Notes under the pieces: model-generated
Database searches by the model: none
The model's input: only the letters and a program-made list of their open reading frames with translations
What the model was told of the DNA's origin: nothing
Shown here: one piece after another, positions 16,883 to 26,529 of the stretch
How positions within the stretch are numbered: position 1 is the first letter of the stretch
Layout of the letters: each line of letters begins with the position of its first letter
Source of the DNA: Flavonifractor sp. An100
Lineage (GTDB): Bacteria; Bacillota; Clostridia; Oscillospirales; Oscillospiraceae
DNA length: 64,000 bases
Assembly: GCF_002161175.1 (NCBI RefSeq)
Contig: NZ_NFMA01000002.1
Coordinates: 1-64,000, forward strand
Reading direction: 5' to 3'
Translations under genes and position numbers: made by a program

Positions 16883-17080
16883 GCATCGCAAGAAAAGCGC
16901 TGTACCCCATGAAGTTCGTATCGCAAGGAATGCGGGAGTGTCCTCCCTGTGAAGAGCTCTCCGAGTCTTCACGGAGTCCATCCCTTTTCTTGCGATACTC
17001 GTGAACCGGAGCTTTGTCCGGCCAGCCGAATAAAGTTGGCATCCCTGAAATCGGGACTCACAGTTCCCGGCTGGCCGGAC
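16883..17080. other. Highly structured spacer with nested inverted repeats
   Basis: The 413-base gap before the next gene contains paired repeats: 16883-16897 with 16984-16998 (14 of 15), a further TATCGCAAG copy at 16919-16927, GTGAAGA/TCTTCAC (16949-16955, 16966-16972), and a perfect 13-bp pair GTCCGGCCAGCCG (17016-17028) with 17068-17080. No open frame explains it. A structured RNA, a transfer or replication origin, or recombinase sites are possible. Confidence 0.6.
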
Positions 17081-17153
17081 ATGACCCATGAAAGGGGGGA
17101 TTCTCTATATAAAAAACAACAAGAAACAATTTCCCCCCTTTGCAGGAAATACT

Positions 17154-19217
17154 CTACATCCTGAGATCGGTGGAGCGGTATTTTTCCAAAGGGACATGGT
17201 GGTACAACGCACTGATAAGAGAAAAACCGCCAGGGAATGCGCGCAACAATTGTTTTCGGGCTTCTCTGCGCAGGTAAATCTGAAACACAGTTTCCTTAAT
17301 CAGCCAGTTTAGTTCTTCAAGGTCAGAGATACCGGAACTGTCTTTTTGACAATTCAATCCATACTGCTCCAATACTGTTGAATCGGCAAGCTGATGTGTT
17401 GGGAAAGGAAGTCTTAAAATGTAGGCGATTCGATCCGGAAAAGATAAAGATGGATTGGACCAAATACGTTTATATTGACTGCCAGCGGATTTGTCCACTT
17501 GGAAGGAGAGTGAATGGAGTGCATGCCTGTTCTGCTGAAAGAATTGATGATAGATTCTGCGGGATAGGGGGGAGGCACTGCGGTAAGACAGGTTCTCATA
17601 GTGTGGAGAAATACATTGGGCGCAGCAATTGATATAAAAAAGTTGATAACCGATGGAGGGGAGGTCATCATATCGTCCTTTCAGAATCCTGCACCACAAA
17701 CAGTATTCTTCGTAACTCAGAATTTGATTGCCGCGTAAAGCAACATATTGGGACCAGACCTTAGAAAGCTGTTCCGAAGGGATGGAAAGGATGTTGCAAA
17801 TCTGATTCACAAACAGCAACTCCGCATAGCGCTGTTCAGCCGAGCGGATCCCCTTAAAGGATGAACGTCTCCAGAAGTTCTCCCTAGTTGAGGGAGGAGT
17901 CTCCAGATTATGCGCTATGTATTTTCCCCAGTAAAGTATCATGTATAGAAGCGCACAGGGAACTTCCAGTCCCAGGTCCTTCGTAGAAGTGCATAGGATA
18001 CCCTCTACACGAGACTTGACGGTTTGATAAGCCTCCGTGTTGTTGAGCAGCGGACGGCCGATGTGGGAAAAAAACGTAAATATAGCGTTCCGGATTGCCT
18101 CTGCCTGTTGGAGATGATCTTCTGGAATTTTAGCTTGATACGCATATAAAGCGAGGCGGCAGGAGTCACGAAAAGGAGGAGGTTGCCTGATACGGCAAGG
18201 TTGAGAGTTTGAATATGCTTGGAGTAGTGTTTCGAGATAGTCATATCGCTTTTTGTATTGCTGGATGGCATGGGGACGGATCCGGCGGTATTCCATCGCA
18301 GGGACACTACATCCGGCCTGTTTCCATGAGACAAGGTACTCACGGAGCGTAAAGAAAATAAAATGCTCGAAGAAGTTCCTGTTTCCTTTAAAGCTGGAAA
18401 ATTGCTGCTGTTCTTCCGGGGAAAGCAACGCCCAGCAATCGTGGGTCACGGCCTCTACATTCAAAAGTTGAACATTGTTCGGATTTTTTTCTTTGATACA
18501 AAGTTGCAAAAGTGCATTACAAAATGGACGATGTTCCAGCCAGCGGTCCAGACTGTCCTCTGTTACGAATGGATAAGAGCGGAGAAGATTGTCTTGATGG
18601 ACAAAAAATTTGCCTCTCAGCCCCTCATAGTTGTCCTGTGACAAACACATGTGCTGTTTAGTAAACAACCAGCGATATAGATTTTTCCAACCCATCTGTT
18701 TGTAAGTCAGATGGTGCAGGAGCAGGCTTGAGAGTCGAATGTCATCGGAATGCTCCTGTTCCGGCATGGTTCCATAGGAAGTGTGAAGGGCAAAGGCGAT
18801 GCGCTCCTCTACTTGGGCAGGTAGCCGGATTTCCCGCGCAGTCTTGCGCAAGAAGGACAGATGGCCAGCGTTTTGCTGTAAACTGACGTATCCTCCGTTC
18901 CCCTCATGAAACAGGATATCTTGGTCTGCTGCCAGAGTATGAAGGATAAAACCGGGTTGGGTCGTTTGACGTAACCGGGAAAATCGGGGATAGGCATTCA
19001 GAATAAACGCTGCTTTGTGAAAAAGGAGCCGTTCTACGGAGGTGTGGTTGAGGGTTTTGTATCTGCACTTCCGCAGCAATTGAGACCCAAGATCATAGGA
19101 AGCTTGAGAGGAGTACGGGGAAGAGTCAATGGCGCAGTTCTGCGATGAAAAGCCCTGACCAATAGGGGTTAGATGGAAAAGAGAAGGGTTTGAATTTGGA
19201 CTGGACAATTTTTCCAT
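17154..19217 (-). CDS. Large orphan protein of unknown function
   Basis: A 687-residue soluble protein that I cannot assign. It has no signal peptide or membrane segments, a modest number of scattered cysteines, and many aromatic and basic residues (for example MGWKNLYRWLFTKQHM, YLVSWKQAGCSVPAMEYRRI, RRIYHQFFQQNRHALHSLSF). The start ATG 19217 with GGAAG 7 bases before it is preferred over an in-frame ATG at 19349, which would run into the divergent gene's control region. Base composition is lower in GC than the genes to its right, suggesting separate origin. It is divergent from the 494-residue orphan, sharing a ~108-base spacer. Its size and helical look would suit a DNA- or RNA-binding mobile element protein; that is a guess. 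Confidence 0.7.
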   Translation of the reverse strand: MEKLSSPNSNPSLFHLTPIGQGFSSQNCAIDSSPYSSQASYDLGSQLLRKCRYKTLNHTSVERLLFHKAAFILNAYPRFSRLRQTTQPGFILHTLAADQDILFHEGNGGYVSLQQNAGHLSFLRKTAREIRLPAQVEERIAFALHTSYGTMPEQEHSDDIRLSSLLLHHLTYKQMGWKNLYRWLFTKQHMCLSQDNYEGLRGKFFVHQDNLLRSYPFVTEDSLDRWLEHRPFCNALLQLCIKEKNPNNVQLLNVEAVTHDCWALLSPEEQQQFSSFKGNRNFFEHFIFFTLREYLVSWKQAGCSVPAMEYRRIRPHAIQQYKKRYDYLETLLQAYSNSQPCRIRQPPPFRDSCRLALYAYQAKIPEDHLQQAEAIRNAIFTFFSHIGRPLLNNTEAYQTVKSRVEGILCTSTKDLGLEVPCALLYMILYWGKYIAHNLETPPSTRENFWRRSSFKGIRSAEQRYAELLFVNQICNILSIPSEQLSKVWSQYVALRGNQILSYEEYCLWCRILKGRYDDLPSIGYQLFYINCCAQCISPHYENLSYRSASPLSRRIYHQFFQQNRHALHSLSFQVDKSAGSQYKRIWSNPSLSFPDRIAYILRLPFPTHQLADSTVLEQYGLNCQKDSSGISDLEELNWLIKETVFQIYLRREARKQLLRAFPGGFSLISALYHHVPLEKYRSTDLRM

Positions 19218-19325
19218 TTTTTCGCTTCCTTTTTCAAAAAACGAGAAATATACAATTTTCTTGCCAACATTCTTTCGAATAAATGGGAAATACGGCAAAA
19301 TACCCCCATGAAAGGAGGAAGTAAG

Positions 19326-20810
19326 ATGATGCTGAAAATTAAAACGCAAGGGACTGCCCGCTATTATTTAGAGGCAGGTCATAAGCTTTGCCGACCGTTA
19401 ACGGAGGCTGAACTGGGCAAAATCATTCCGGGATTCAAGGAGTTAAATGAAAAATCCAGGGAAAAACGCTTCCGAAAGTATGTGGAGAAGGCCCAGATCG
19501 TCGACTGCGGCCACATACCGGAGGACCTGCCCAACACCTGGCCCTTCCGAGGTGCAGACGGCAGGAGGCGGGTACCCACCCGGGAGGAGCTCAAAGCAGG
19601 GGCTGAGGCCCTGTTGGCACTGGGTACCCTGTTCCCAAAGGCGGCCCCAGGGTGGGATCTGCTGGCCGATCTGCTTACCGGCCTGTGGTGTGCCGAGCTG
19701 AGAGAAGCGGAGCCGGGGTTCCGGCCGGTGACCACGGTCCCGCTGGATACTCCGGCACTACGGGAGGTATTCAGCTGCCTAATCAAAACCGCTGTGCCGC
19801 GAAAGAAGTGGAAAAAGAGGGGGTTTCGGATCAGGCGAAGTGCAGTCTTGAATTATGAGGTAAAGCCCGGTGCCATGCCAAAACATATTCAGGACTTCAC
19901 TGAGCTAAAGCGGAAAATCCCCGGCGGTAAGCCGCTGCGTATCCCAGCTCCCTATCGAAACACATTGGTGCTGATCATTGGTGCTAGCGGGGAGCAGCTG
20001 CGGGAGGCGGGGCCTCTCATGGAACAAGCCGGTGTGTTTCTGATAGACTGCGCGAGCAATGACTGGGGCGGGCGGCGGATGTCCAAGAGCGACCTGCAGA
20101 TCTTGGATCCCTCGGTGCTGGAGCGCCTTCAGAAAGAGGGTACTCTGGCAGCGGCAGTGCTGGCCGGCTGGTGGGCGGAGAGAAGCCGGGGCGAGGCCAG
20201 GGCCATTGTCCAGACGGCTCAGGGTACATTGGGAAAACCGGATAGCCGCTTCATCGCTGTGGTCTACGATCCGAAAGAATTGGGGAAGGCGATCCGCTAT
20301 CAAATCCTGCTGACCTTCCTCAACAAGTTGGAGGATGGAGACGTTCTGGCTGCGAAGGAAGCAGACGCCTACCGGGCGTCGATCAAAGGAGCCTATGATC
20401 CGGAGCCGGAGCCTGAGGGCCCGGTCCGCCGCGCGGAGGACCCAGAGGTATTTTTGGAGCTCATGAGGGACTTGGCCGCCGGAGGGCACATAGCGGGACG
20501 TGGCGAGAGGTTTACCCGGGCGGACAAGCATCTGGGTGCCTGGCGTGAGATCTCTGGCGTATGCTACTTGGTCCTGCTGGAACATGATTGGAAGAAGGCC
20601 TATGCCAAAGCGGCGCGAGCCCGGGAGGATTTGGATGTATCCATCTTACGGCAAGATGGTTGGGAACGGAAGCTGCTGAAGAGCTTGGCAGAGGCCGGAT
20701 ATGTCAAGGCCCCCAACGCCGGCTACCGGTACCGCTATGACCTGATGGAGAACGGGACCCGGGATAAGACCTATGTGGTGGCTGTTCCCAGGACCCTGCT
20801 GGAGGCCTGA
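19326..20810 (+). CDS. Orphan protein preceding the helicase-like gene
   Basis: A 494-residue protein with no recognised family. ATG 19326 has AAAGGAGG 6 bases upstream. Visible parts: a basic N-terminus, a middle section with TLVLIIGASGEQLREAGPL and ILDPSVLERLQKEGTLAAAV, which looks like a Rossmann-type or ATPase-like core without a Walker A loop, an acidic linker PEPEPEGP (~365), and a C-terminal region (LLKSLAEAGYVKAPNAG...) like a winged helix. The next gene, a helicase-like protein, starts 121 bases later. Replication or maintenance of an integrative element is a context guess. Confidence 0.75.
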   Translation: MMLKIKTQGTARYYLEAGHKLCRPLTEAELGKIIPGFKELNEKSREKRFRKYVEKAQIVDCGHIPEDLPNTWPFRGADGRRRVPTREELKAGAEALLALGTLFPKAAPGWDLLADLLTGLWCAELREAEPGFRPVTTVPLDTPALREVFSCLIKTAVPRKKWKKRGFRIRRSAVLNYEVKPGAMPKHIQDFTELKRKIPGGKPLRIPAPYRNTLVLIIGASGEQLREAGPLMEQAGVFLIDCASNDWGGRRMSKSDLQILDPSVLERLQKEGTLAAAVLAGWWAERSRGEARAIVQTAQGTLGKPDSRFIAVVYDPKELGKAIRYQILLTFLNKLEDGDVLAAKEADAYRASIKGAYDPEPEPEGPVRRAEDPEVFLELMRDLAAGGHIAGRGERFTRADKHLGAWREISGVCYLVLLEHDWKKAYAKAARAREDLDVSILRQDGWERKLLKSLAEAGYVKAPNAGYRYRYDLMENGTRDKTYVVAVPRTLLEA

Positions 20811-20931
20811 AAAAGGCAAATTTCCAGGCAAAGACAGCTGACCTCCGGCAAGGGTACTTGCTGAGAGATTTGCCAAGGTTAAAATGAAAAAATGTTGCAA
20901 TATAGAAAAATTAGAAGGGAAATGATACAAA

Positions 20932-23178
20932 ATGAAGGCATACAAGAAAGAACTTCAAACGTTAGAACTCCATCAAGATCAGGCAAGAGAAATGGAGGCG
21001 GTTGGAAGCAACGAATCGGGCTGGCCTGTAAACCCCACAGAGAAGGCAGTTGAGAAAACAGTTGAGGAAGCACAGCTCTGGGCACTCCATCCCACTTGCC
21101 CAGACCCTGGAGACTGCTTTCAACCTCTCACAGACTTCCTGACCCTGGCACTCACCAAGTTGGTGGAGCGCTACCTCAAAGTCCTGGGGCGGGGTGTGGA
21201 TGTTCGCTATTGGCGAAACATTACGCAGCGGATCCTGTCCGCTCCCCAATCCGGGATCCAGGTGATCCCCGCTCAGGCAGGGGCGGGCAAGTCGACTTGG
21301 ATTCAGGCCTTCCTGATGGCGCTGTGCAAGTTTCAAGAGAAGTACCCCGAAGAGGCCCAGGCTCTGGGCGGGGTCCTGCTGGTGATCCAGAAGGTGGAGA
21401 CCTTAAATGAGTTCCAGACCAAAATCCGTCAGGAGCTGGGGAAGGAGGCAGCGGCTCAGATGGTCCCGCTCCAGAGCCTGACCCCGTCGGGAAAAGCGCT
21501 GGGTCTGTGCCCCAACCCTGCGGTCACAGATTACACGCAGTGCACAGACCGCTGCGCCTATGCCGGGGAATGCCCCCTGAAAGCGCTGGAGGGAACAAGC
21601 CGAGGAGCGTACATTCTGGGGGTGACCCAGGCGCGCTTCTACGCTCTGCGGCAAAATGGGCTGCTGGACCAACTGCTGATGCGGGAGCGGGAGGAAGACC
21701 CGCCGGTGCCGCGGCGCTGGATCATCTTCGATGAAAAACCAGAACTCTTTCAGATCGATGCCCTGAGCACTGGCATTTTGAACGGCCTGTCCAACCGGTT
21801 TGAGAGCCTGGTAACCCAAAAACGGCTGTCTGACCAGAAGGCGTGCCGCATACAGAGCAGCCTGGGAGTCCATATTGGCAAGCCCCTGCAGGAGCTGCGC
21901 CGCTCTACGGTGATTCCGATCCCGGGCCAGCCGCCGAAGGATGAGCTGGCCGGTCTGTGTACGCTCTCCCCACAAGGGGGAGAGCGGAAGGATTACATAA
22001 AGTTCCGTGTGGGGCTCCAGTCCAGGCAAGACCTGATGAACGGGGAGCTGCGCTCCTGCTTCCAGGTGATGGATCGGCTGTATGGGGGAGAGGAGTGCTT
22101 GTTCTGTAAGGCGTGCGGCTTTCATGTGATCACCGTTCAGGACGGAATACAGGAGCTTCGGGGCAGGCAGACGCTGATCTTCGACGCCACGGCACCGGTG
22201 GATGGAGATTACCAGCGGCAGACCTCCATGCAAATGCTCCCAAGCCAGGCTCTGCGCAACACACAGCAGGTTACCTTCCATATTTACCTGAGTAAGCAGC
22301 TCAACGTGTCCAAAAACGGGATGAAGCGGCACGGGATGATCCACGGGCTGTGTGCGCTGATTGAAGAGATGTTGGAGGAGTACCCCCAGCCGACCTTCCT
22401 GTGCGTCTACAAGGAATACAGCGGCTTCTTTGCTCAGCACCTCTCCGCCACGGCCCGGCAGTATATCCAGTTCATGCCCGGCCAGGACCCACCGAAGACC
22501 CCATATTTCGGCGGGACCAACGGCAGCAGTGACTTTCGGCAGTGCCGCAATGTGATCCTGCTGGGCTATCCGAGACTGAATCCAGAGGTCTATCTGGAGC
22601 GAACGTATGCAGCCTGGGGAGAAAGCGGGTTCCGGGAGGAACTACAGCAGGTCCAGGAGAGAATGAGGCACCAGAGGAAGCCATGGGCCGACGGCCTGCG
22701 CAGCTTGCCGTCGGTGGCGGAGTATGAAGCCCGCCACCTGGCAGCTCGGATGGAGCAGGAGATCTACCGGTGTGCGCTGCGAAATGCCCAGGTGTCCGGG
22801 CCCATTCATGTCTTCCTGCTTCATCCACCAGAGCCGATGTGGAAGCTGCTAAACGATCGGTTCCCGGGCTGCCAGGTGGAATACATCGAAGAAGTTCCCC
22901 TGTGTATGCTGTCTCACCTGGGCAGCGACCGCACCTACAAAGGGAAAAAGACCGCCTTATCCTCCATGCAGGAGTTTTTGGCGAATTGGGATGGTACATC
23001 GGTGAAGATTTCTCAGCTCCGCCAACAATTGAACATCAGCTCTTCGGCTTGGAAGGAACTGCAGGCCCAGGAGCGGTTCCGCGGCATGCTGCTGCACTGC
23101 CGGGCGGAATTGGTTGGCCGGGGGAAAAACGCCATGCTCAGACGTCGCGCCGACGATCAGAAGCAGATTCCGGCTTAG
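20932..23178 (+). CDS. XPD/DinG-like SF2 helicase relative with four cysteines
   Basis: A 748-residue protein with motifs in the order of Fe-S SF2 helicases: Walker A IPAQAGAGKST (~residues 111-121), motif Ia-like GGVLLVIQK, a cysteine cluster C-x10-C-x3-C-x5-C (within ~195-220), GAYILGVTQARF where XPD/DinG have their conserved NHxLL segment, then a Walker B-like WIIFDEKPEL in place of DEAH. The second half has LIFDATAPVDGD (motif III-like), TFLCVYKEYSGFF, VILLGYPRLNPEVYLERTY and QVQERMRHQRK. The DEAH box is altered to DEKP. I read it as a divergent helicase; activity is uncertain. It probably serves mobile element replication. Confidence 0.65.
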   Translation: MKAYKKELQTLELHQDQAREMEAVGSNESGWPVNPTEKAVEKTVEEAQLWALHPTCPDPGDCFQPLTDFLTLALTKLVERYLKVLGRGVDVRYWRNITQRILSAPQSGIQVIPAQAGAGKSTWIQAFLMALCKFQEKYPEEAQALGGVLLVIQKVETLNEFQTKIRQELGKEAAAQMVPLQSLTPSGKALGLCPNPAVTDYTQCTDRCAYAGECPLKALEGTSRGAYILGVTQARFYALRQNGLLDQLLMREREEDPPVPRRWIIFDEKPELFQIDALSTGILNGLSNRFESLVTQKRLSDQKACRIQSSLGVHIGKPLQELRRSTVIPIPGQPPKDELAGLCTLSPQGGERKDYIKFRVGLQSRQDLMNGELRSCFQVMDRLYGGEECLFCKACGFHVITVQDGIQELRGRQTLIFDATAPVDGDYQRQTSMQMLPSQALRNTQQVTFHIYLSKQLNVSKNGMKRHGMIHGLCALIEEMLEEYPQPTFLCVYKEYSGFFAQHLSATARQYIQFMPGQDPPKTPYFGGTNGSSDFRQCRNVILLGYPRLNPEVYLERTYAAWGESGFREELQQVQERMRHQRKPWADGLRSLPSVAEYEARHLAARMEQEIYRCALRNAQVSGPIHVFLLHPPEPMWKLLNDRFPGCQVEYIEEVPLCMLSHLGSDRTYKGKKTALSSMQEFLANWDGTSVKISQLRQQLNISSSAWKELQAQERFRGMLLHCRAELVGRGKNAMLRRRADDQKQIPA

Positions 23179-23307
23179 CCCGTCGGATACATATAAATTA
23201 TAAAAGAGAAAGGGGTGTCTACCAATCAAAAACCGGGGAACACTAGAGGAAACAATAAGCCGCCGGTATGATACACACGGAAACATCGGCGGGAGGGAGG
23301 TTATCCG

Positions 23308-23562
23308 TTGGAAATCCACGTGCGGGAGAATGAGAAGCTCATCGAGGTTTGGCTCACCAATCAGGAGAGGGAGAAGCCGGAAATCAAAGAGCAGATGGCA
23401 GAGATCTACCGTCAGGGGAAAGAAAGACGCTTTCTGGTGGCTGTATTCCTGTCCGGTCGGGAGGAGCTGGATGAGCTGACCAGCGCCCTGCTGCGGCACA
23501 ACCGGGACAAGCTGGCCCGCCAGGAGGTGCAGCGACAGAGGAAAGAGAAAAAAGGAGCGTGA
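23308..23562 (+). CDS. Small protein typical of clostridial integrative elements
   Basis: An 84-residue protein starting at TTG 23308 (GGGAGGGAGG 7 bases upstream). The sequence EIHVRENEKLIEVWLT... FLVAVFLSGREELDELTSAL ...LLRHN with a basic tail RQRKEKKGA resembles a small protein I recall from many conjugative or mobilizable elements of gut Firmicutes, where its role is unknown. It marks the right side of the mobile block. The 171 bases after it hold no gene I can support. Confidence 0.65.
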   Translation: MEIHVRENEKLIEVWLTNQEREKPEIKEQMAEIYRQGKERRFLVAVFLSGREELDELTSALLRHNRDKLARQEVQRQRKEKKGA

Positions 23563-23733
23563 GCCCATATCCCCCTCCCCGATGAGCGACGCGGAGTTGT
23601 TCAAAGGGGAGAGGGATGATCGGGAGGCACATCGAGGGGAGGGACAATGAGCGGTCCGCACAGGTCAAAGTATTAAGAAGAGAACGGCCGCGGCAAGGGG
23701 AAGGTAACCATTGCTCCCCTGGAGCCGACGCGG

Positions 23734-26267
23734 TTACAGCGAGGCGTCATCCGAATGGCGCTGCTGGATCAGGGCCTGCAGGGTTTGGCACAGAGCCTGG
23801 AAGTCGATGGGCTTGGAGATGTGCCCGTTCATACCGGCGTCCGTGGTTTTCGCAATATCTTCCGCAAAGGCGTTGGCGGTTACGGCGATAATGGGTACAT
23901 CAGCGGCATCGGGGCGGTCCAGGCGCCGGATGGCCTGGGTCGCTTCGCACCCGTCCATCTCCGGCATCTGCATGTCCATTAAAATGGCGTCAAAGGTATA
24001 GGGGGCGGCCTCCTCGAACAGGCGCAGCGCTTCGGCGCCATTGACCGCCTGTGTCACCGTGATTCCGTTCATGGTGAGGATCTCGGTGGCAATTTCCATA
24101 TTCAGCTCATTGTCCTCAGCCAGTAGAATGTGAAGACCGGATAGGTCCACGGCGGAGCGCTGGACAGGGGCGGATTCGGGAGCGGGCGGTTGATCGAAGA
24201 CAACGGGCATGGGAAGGATAACGGTGAATTTGCTCCCCTTCCCCAGCTCGCTCTCCACCCTAATCTCGCCGCTCATCTGTTGGACCAGGCTCTTCACAAT
24301 GGGCATACCCAGACCGGTACCGGTGGTGGTATGGCTGGAGAAGTGGGTTTCCCGGGAATAGGGTTCGAAGAGGTGCTCCAGGAATGCCTGAGACATGCCG
24401 ATTCCGGTGTCCTCCACGACAATTTGATATTTGTTGTACTGCTGGAAATCAAATTCCCGTACGCTGACCCGAATCTCCGCTCCCGGCTCGCTGTATTTCA
24501 AGGAGTTGGAGATCAGATTGTTTAAAATCTGGGTCAGCTTCTGCGGATCGCCCAGAACCACGCGATGCTGGATATCAAAGGAGACCTCAAATTCTTTTTG
24601 TTCGCTCTGGGCCTGACTGCGGAAGATACCGGCCGCTTCTTCCACACAGGTTTGAAGGTTGAATTGGCTGTTTTGCAGTTTATTGCCCTGATTCTCCAGG
24701 CGGGACAGCTCCAGAATATCGTTGATGAGGGATAAGAGCTGTTTCCCGGAAAAGGTAATTTTCCGCATATAATCCCCCATCTTCTCCGGGTCATTCAAAT
24801 GCTGCTCCGCCAGCTCAGACAGGCCGATGATGGCGTTGAGGGGGGGCGCATGTCGTGGGACATGTGGCTGAAGAAGGCCGACTTTGCCTTGGTGCTCTTC
24901 CGGGCGGTATCCAGGGCTTCCTGCAGGATAATGGTGTGCTGCAGCTGCTGACGTTTTTCAATGTCCACCTCCCGGAAGCAGAGGATGACCTCATCCGGAG
25001 CCAGTTTTTCATCGTACAGGGTGCGCACGTTGACCCATTTATAAGTATCTCCAAACCGGCGCTGGTAGTCCCCTCCGTAGTCGGCAATGTGCTCCGCCAC
25101 CCGCTGGCGGATGCTTCCCAGGGAGAAGCACAGCTCAAACTGCTCATAGGTACTGGGCTCCACCAGGTCCCGGATGGTTTGGAGCAGGGTGGAGTAGCTG
25201 CCCCTGGAGGAAAGAATTTGGTCCAGATCCTGGGAGTTTTTGATGGCCTCGTAGTTCCCGGTTTGGTAGTTGATGCGGTAGATCGCATAGAAGGACTCGC
25301 CTAAAATGTGGATGGTCTGATCCGCCTGCCGGATTTTTCGGTTTTGGACCAGGTCGCGGATCACCATGGCGGCCAGAATCAGGAAGAGGACAATGCTCAC
25401 GCCGGCGATAAAATAGATGGTCAAATTCCGGTCGCCCATCAGGATGCTGTTGAGAGGGACCGTGATAATCACCGTCCAACCGTTGGTCATGGAGGCGTAG
25501 TAGGCCCCTCGTTTGATTCCGTTCAGGTCCTCGAAAAAGGCGTCGTATTGGGAGAGAGAGCCGTCCTGAATGCCGTTGAGCAGGTAGTCGGTGTAAGACT
25601 GGAGCTTACTGGGGTCGACCTTGGAGGTGTTGGTGGAAAAGACCAGGGTCCCAACGGAGTCACATACGTAGAGGGAACAGTCGGCCGGCAGAATCCGGGA
25701 ACTGCTGTGCTGGTGCATATTTTTGGGGAAGATATCCATGGCCAATACGTCGCCGCTGTGCTCCAGCTGCTTGGCCGCCGTGATGACCGGATCTCCGGTA
25801 ATGACATCAAAGTATACGTTGGTGAAAATCAGTTCACCCTGGGCCTGAGTGGCCTGCTGATACCAGTCAGTGTTCTGATAATCATAGGAGCTGTCTCCGG
25901 TCCAGGGATTGGCGGCCACGATCTCCCCGGAAATGACGGCGTATGGGTCGATGACGTTATTGCCCACGATGTGGGTGAGATTGACGAAGTATCCGCTCAG
26001 CCACTGCTGGAGATTATCGGACGTGCCGCCGTTTTCGGAGATCTGGTCCAGGTATTGAGCGCCCAGTTCCAAAAATGTGCGGAAGGTGACCAGGCTGCTC
26101 TCCTCCTCGGCGGCAATGCTTTCCGCCAGGGACATGCCCAGGTCCTGTGTGTTTTGCAGCAGCTTGGTCCGAACCAAGACAACACTCATGAGCAGCAAAA
26201 CCACAAACACGGCCAACAGCAAAATGCTTAAACCGGTATTGGTGGATAATCTCAGATTCTTTCTCAC
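23734..26267 (-). pseudogene. Hybrid sensor histidine kinase, frame broken at a G7 tract
   Basis: Two adjacent frames form one kinase. The upstream part (26267-24795) has a membrane segment at ~14-31, an extracytoplasmic sensor domain (dCache-like, ~35-280), a second segment (~282-303), a PAS-like region, and reaches the phosphoacceptor box FFSHMSHDMRPP. There the frame breaks at seven G on the plus strand (24840-24846). The other frame continues LNAIIGLSELAEQHL, then an ATPase domain (NSLKYSEPGAEI, DTGIGMS, GTGLGMPIV) and a receiver domain (LLAEDNELN, AILMDMQMPEMDG). One extra base restores ~845 residues. This is a sequencing error, a true loss, or slippage-controlled expression. Confidence 0.85.
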
Positions 26268-26482
26268 AGAAAGCCTCTCCTTATCGACTTATGTTATATA
26301 CGAATATCCGGCCCGGCACGAGTCCTACGGGACCGGGGCATTCCTGATTTTACCACGGAAGCGGTTCATTTTCCACTGACTTTCCGCTGCGGCCCTGATA
26401 TTCTTTGCGCCGGAGAAGGTCTGTGGCGAGACGAGATGTGGATCGGCAGACTGAGCGGTGTTTTTTGCGTTGGACAAATAAA

Positions 26483-26515
26483 ACGCACAGACCGGAGGAC
26501 ATCCGGTCTGTGCGT
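26483..26515 (-). terminator. Terminator of the SLH-domain gene
   Basis: A perfect 14-bp stem (26483-26496 with 26502-26515), 5-base loop, followed on the minus strand by TTTATTTG. It lies 14 bases after the SLH gene stop. Confidence 0.85.
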
Positions 26516-26529
26516 TGGGAAGAATGTGC

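Noticed and set aside
23563-23733. The gap between the small integrative-element protein and the kinase as the missing 5' part of spoVT or an attachment site
   Set aside because: I read it in all frames for a VVIPKEIRR-like stretch and saw none, nor a repeat of the SpoVT junction near 28,950-28,990.
25308-26231. A 307-codon open frame on the plus strand opposite the sensor kinase
   Set aside because: It covers the clearly coding sensor region of the kinase and has no domain or start site of its own.
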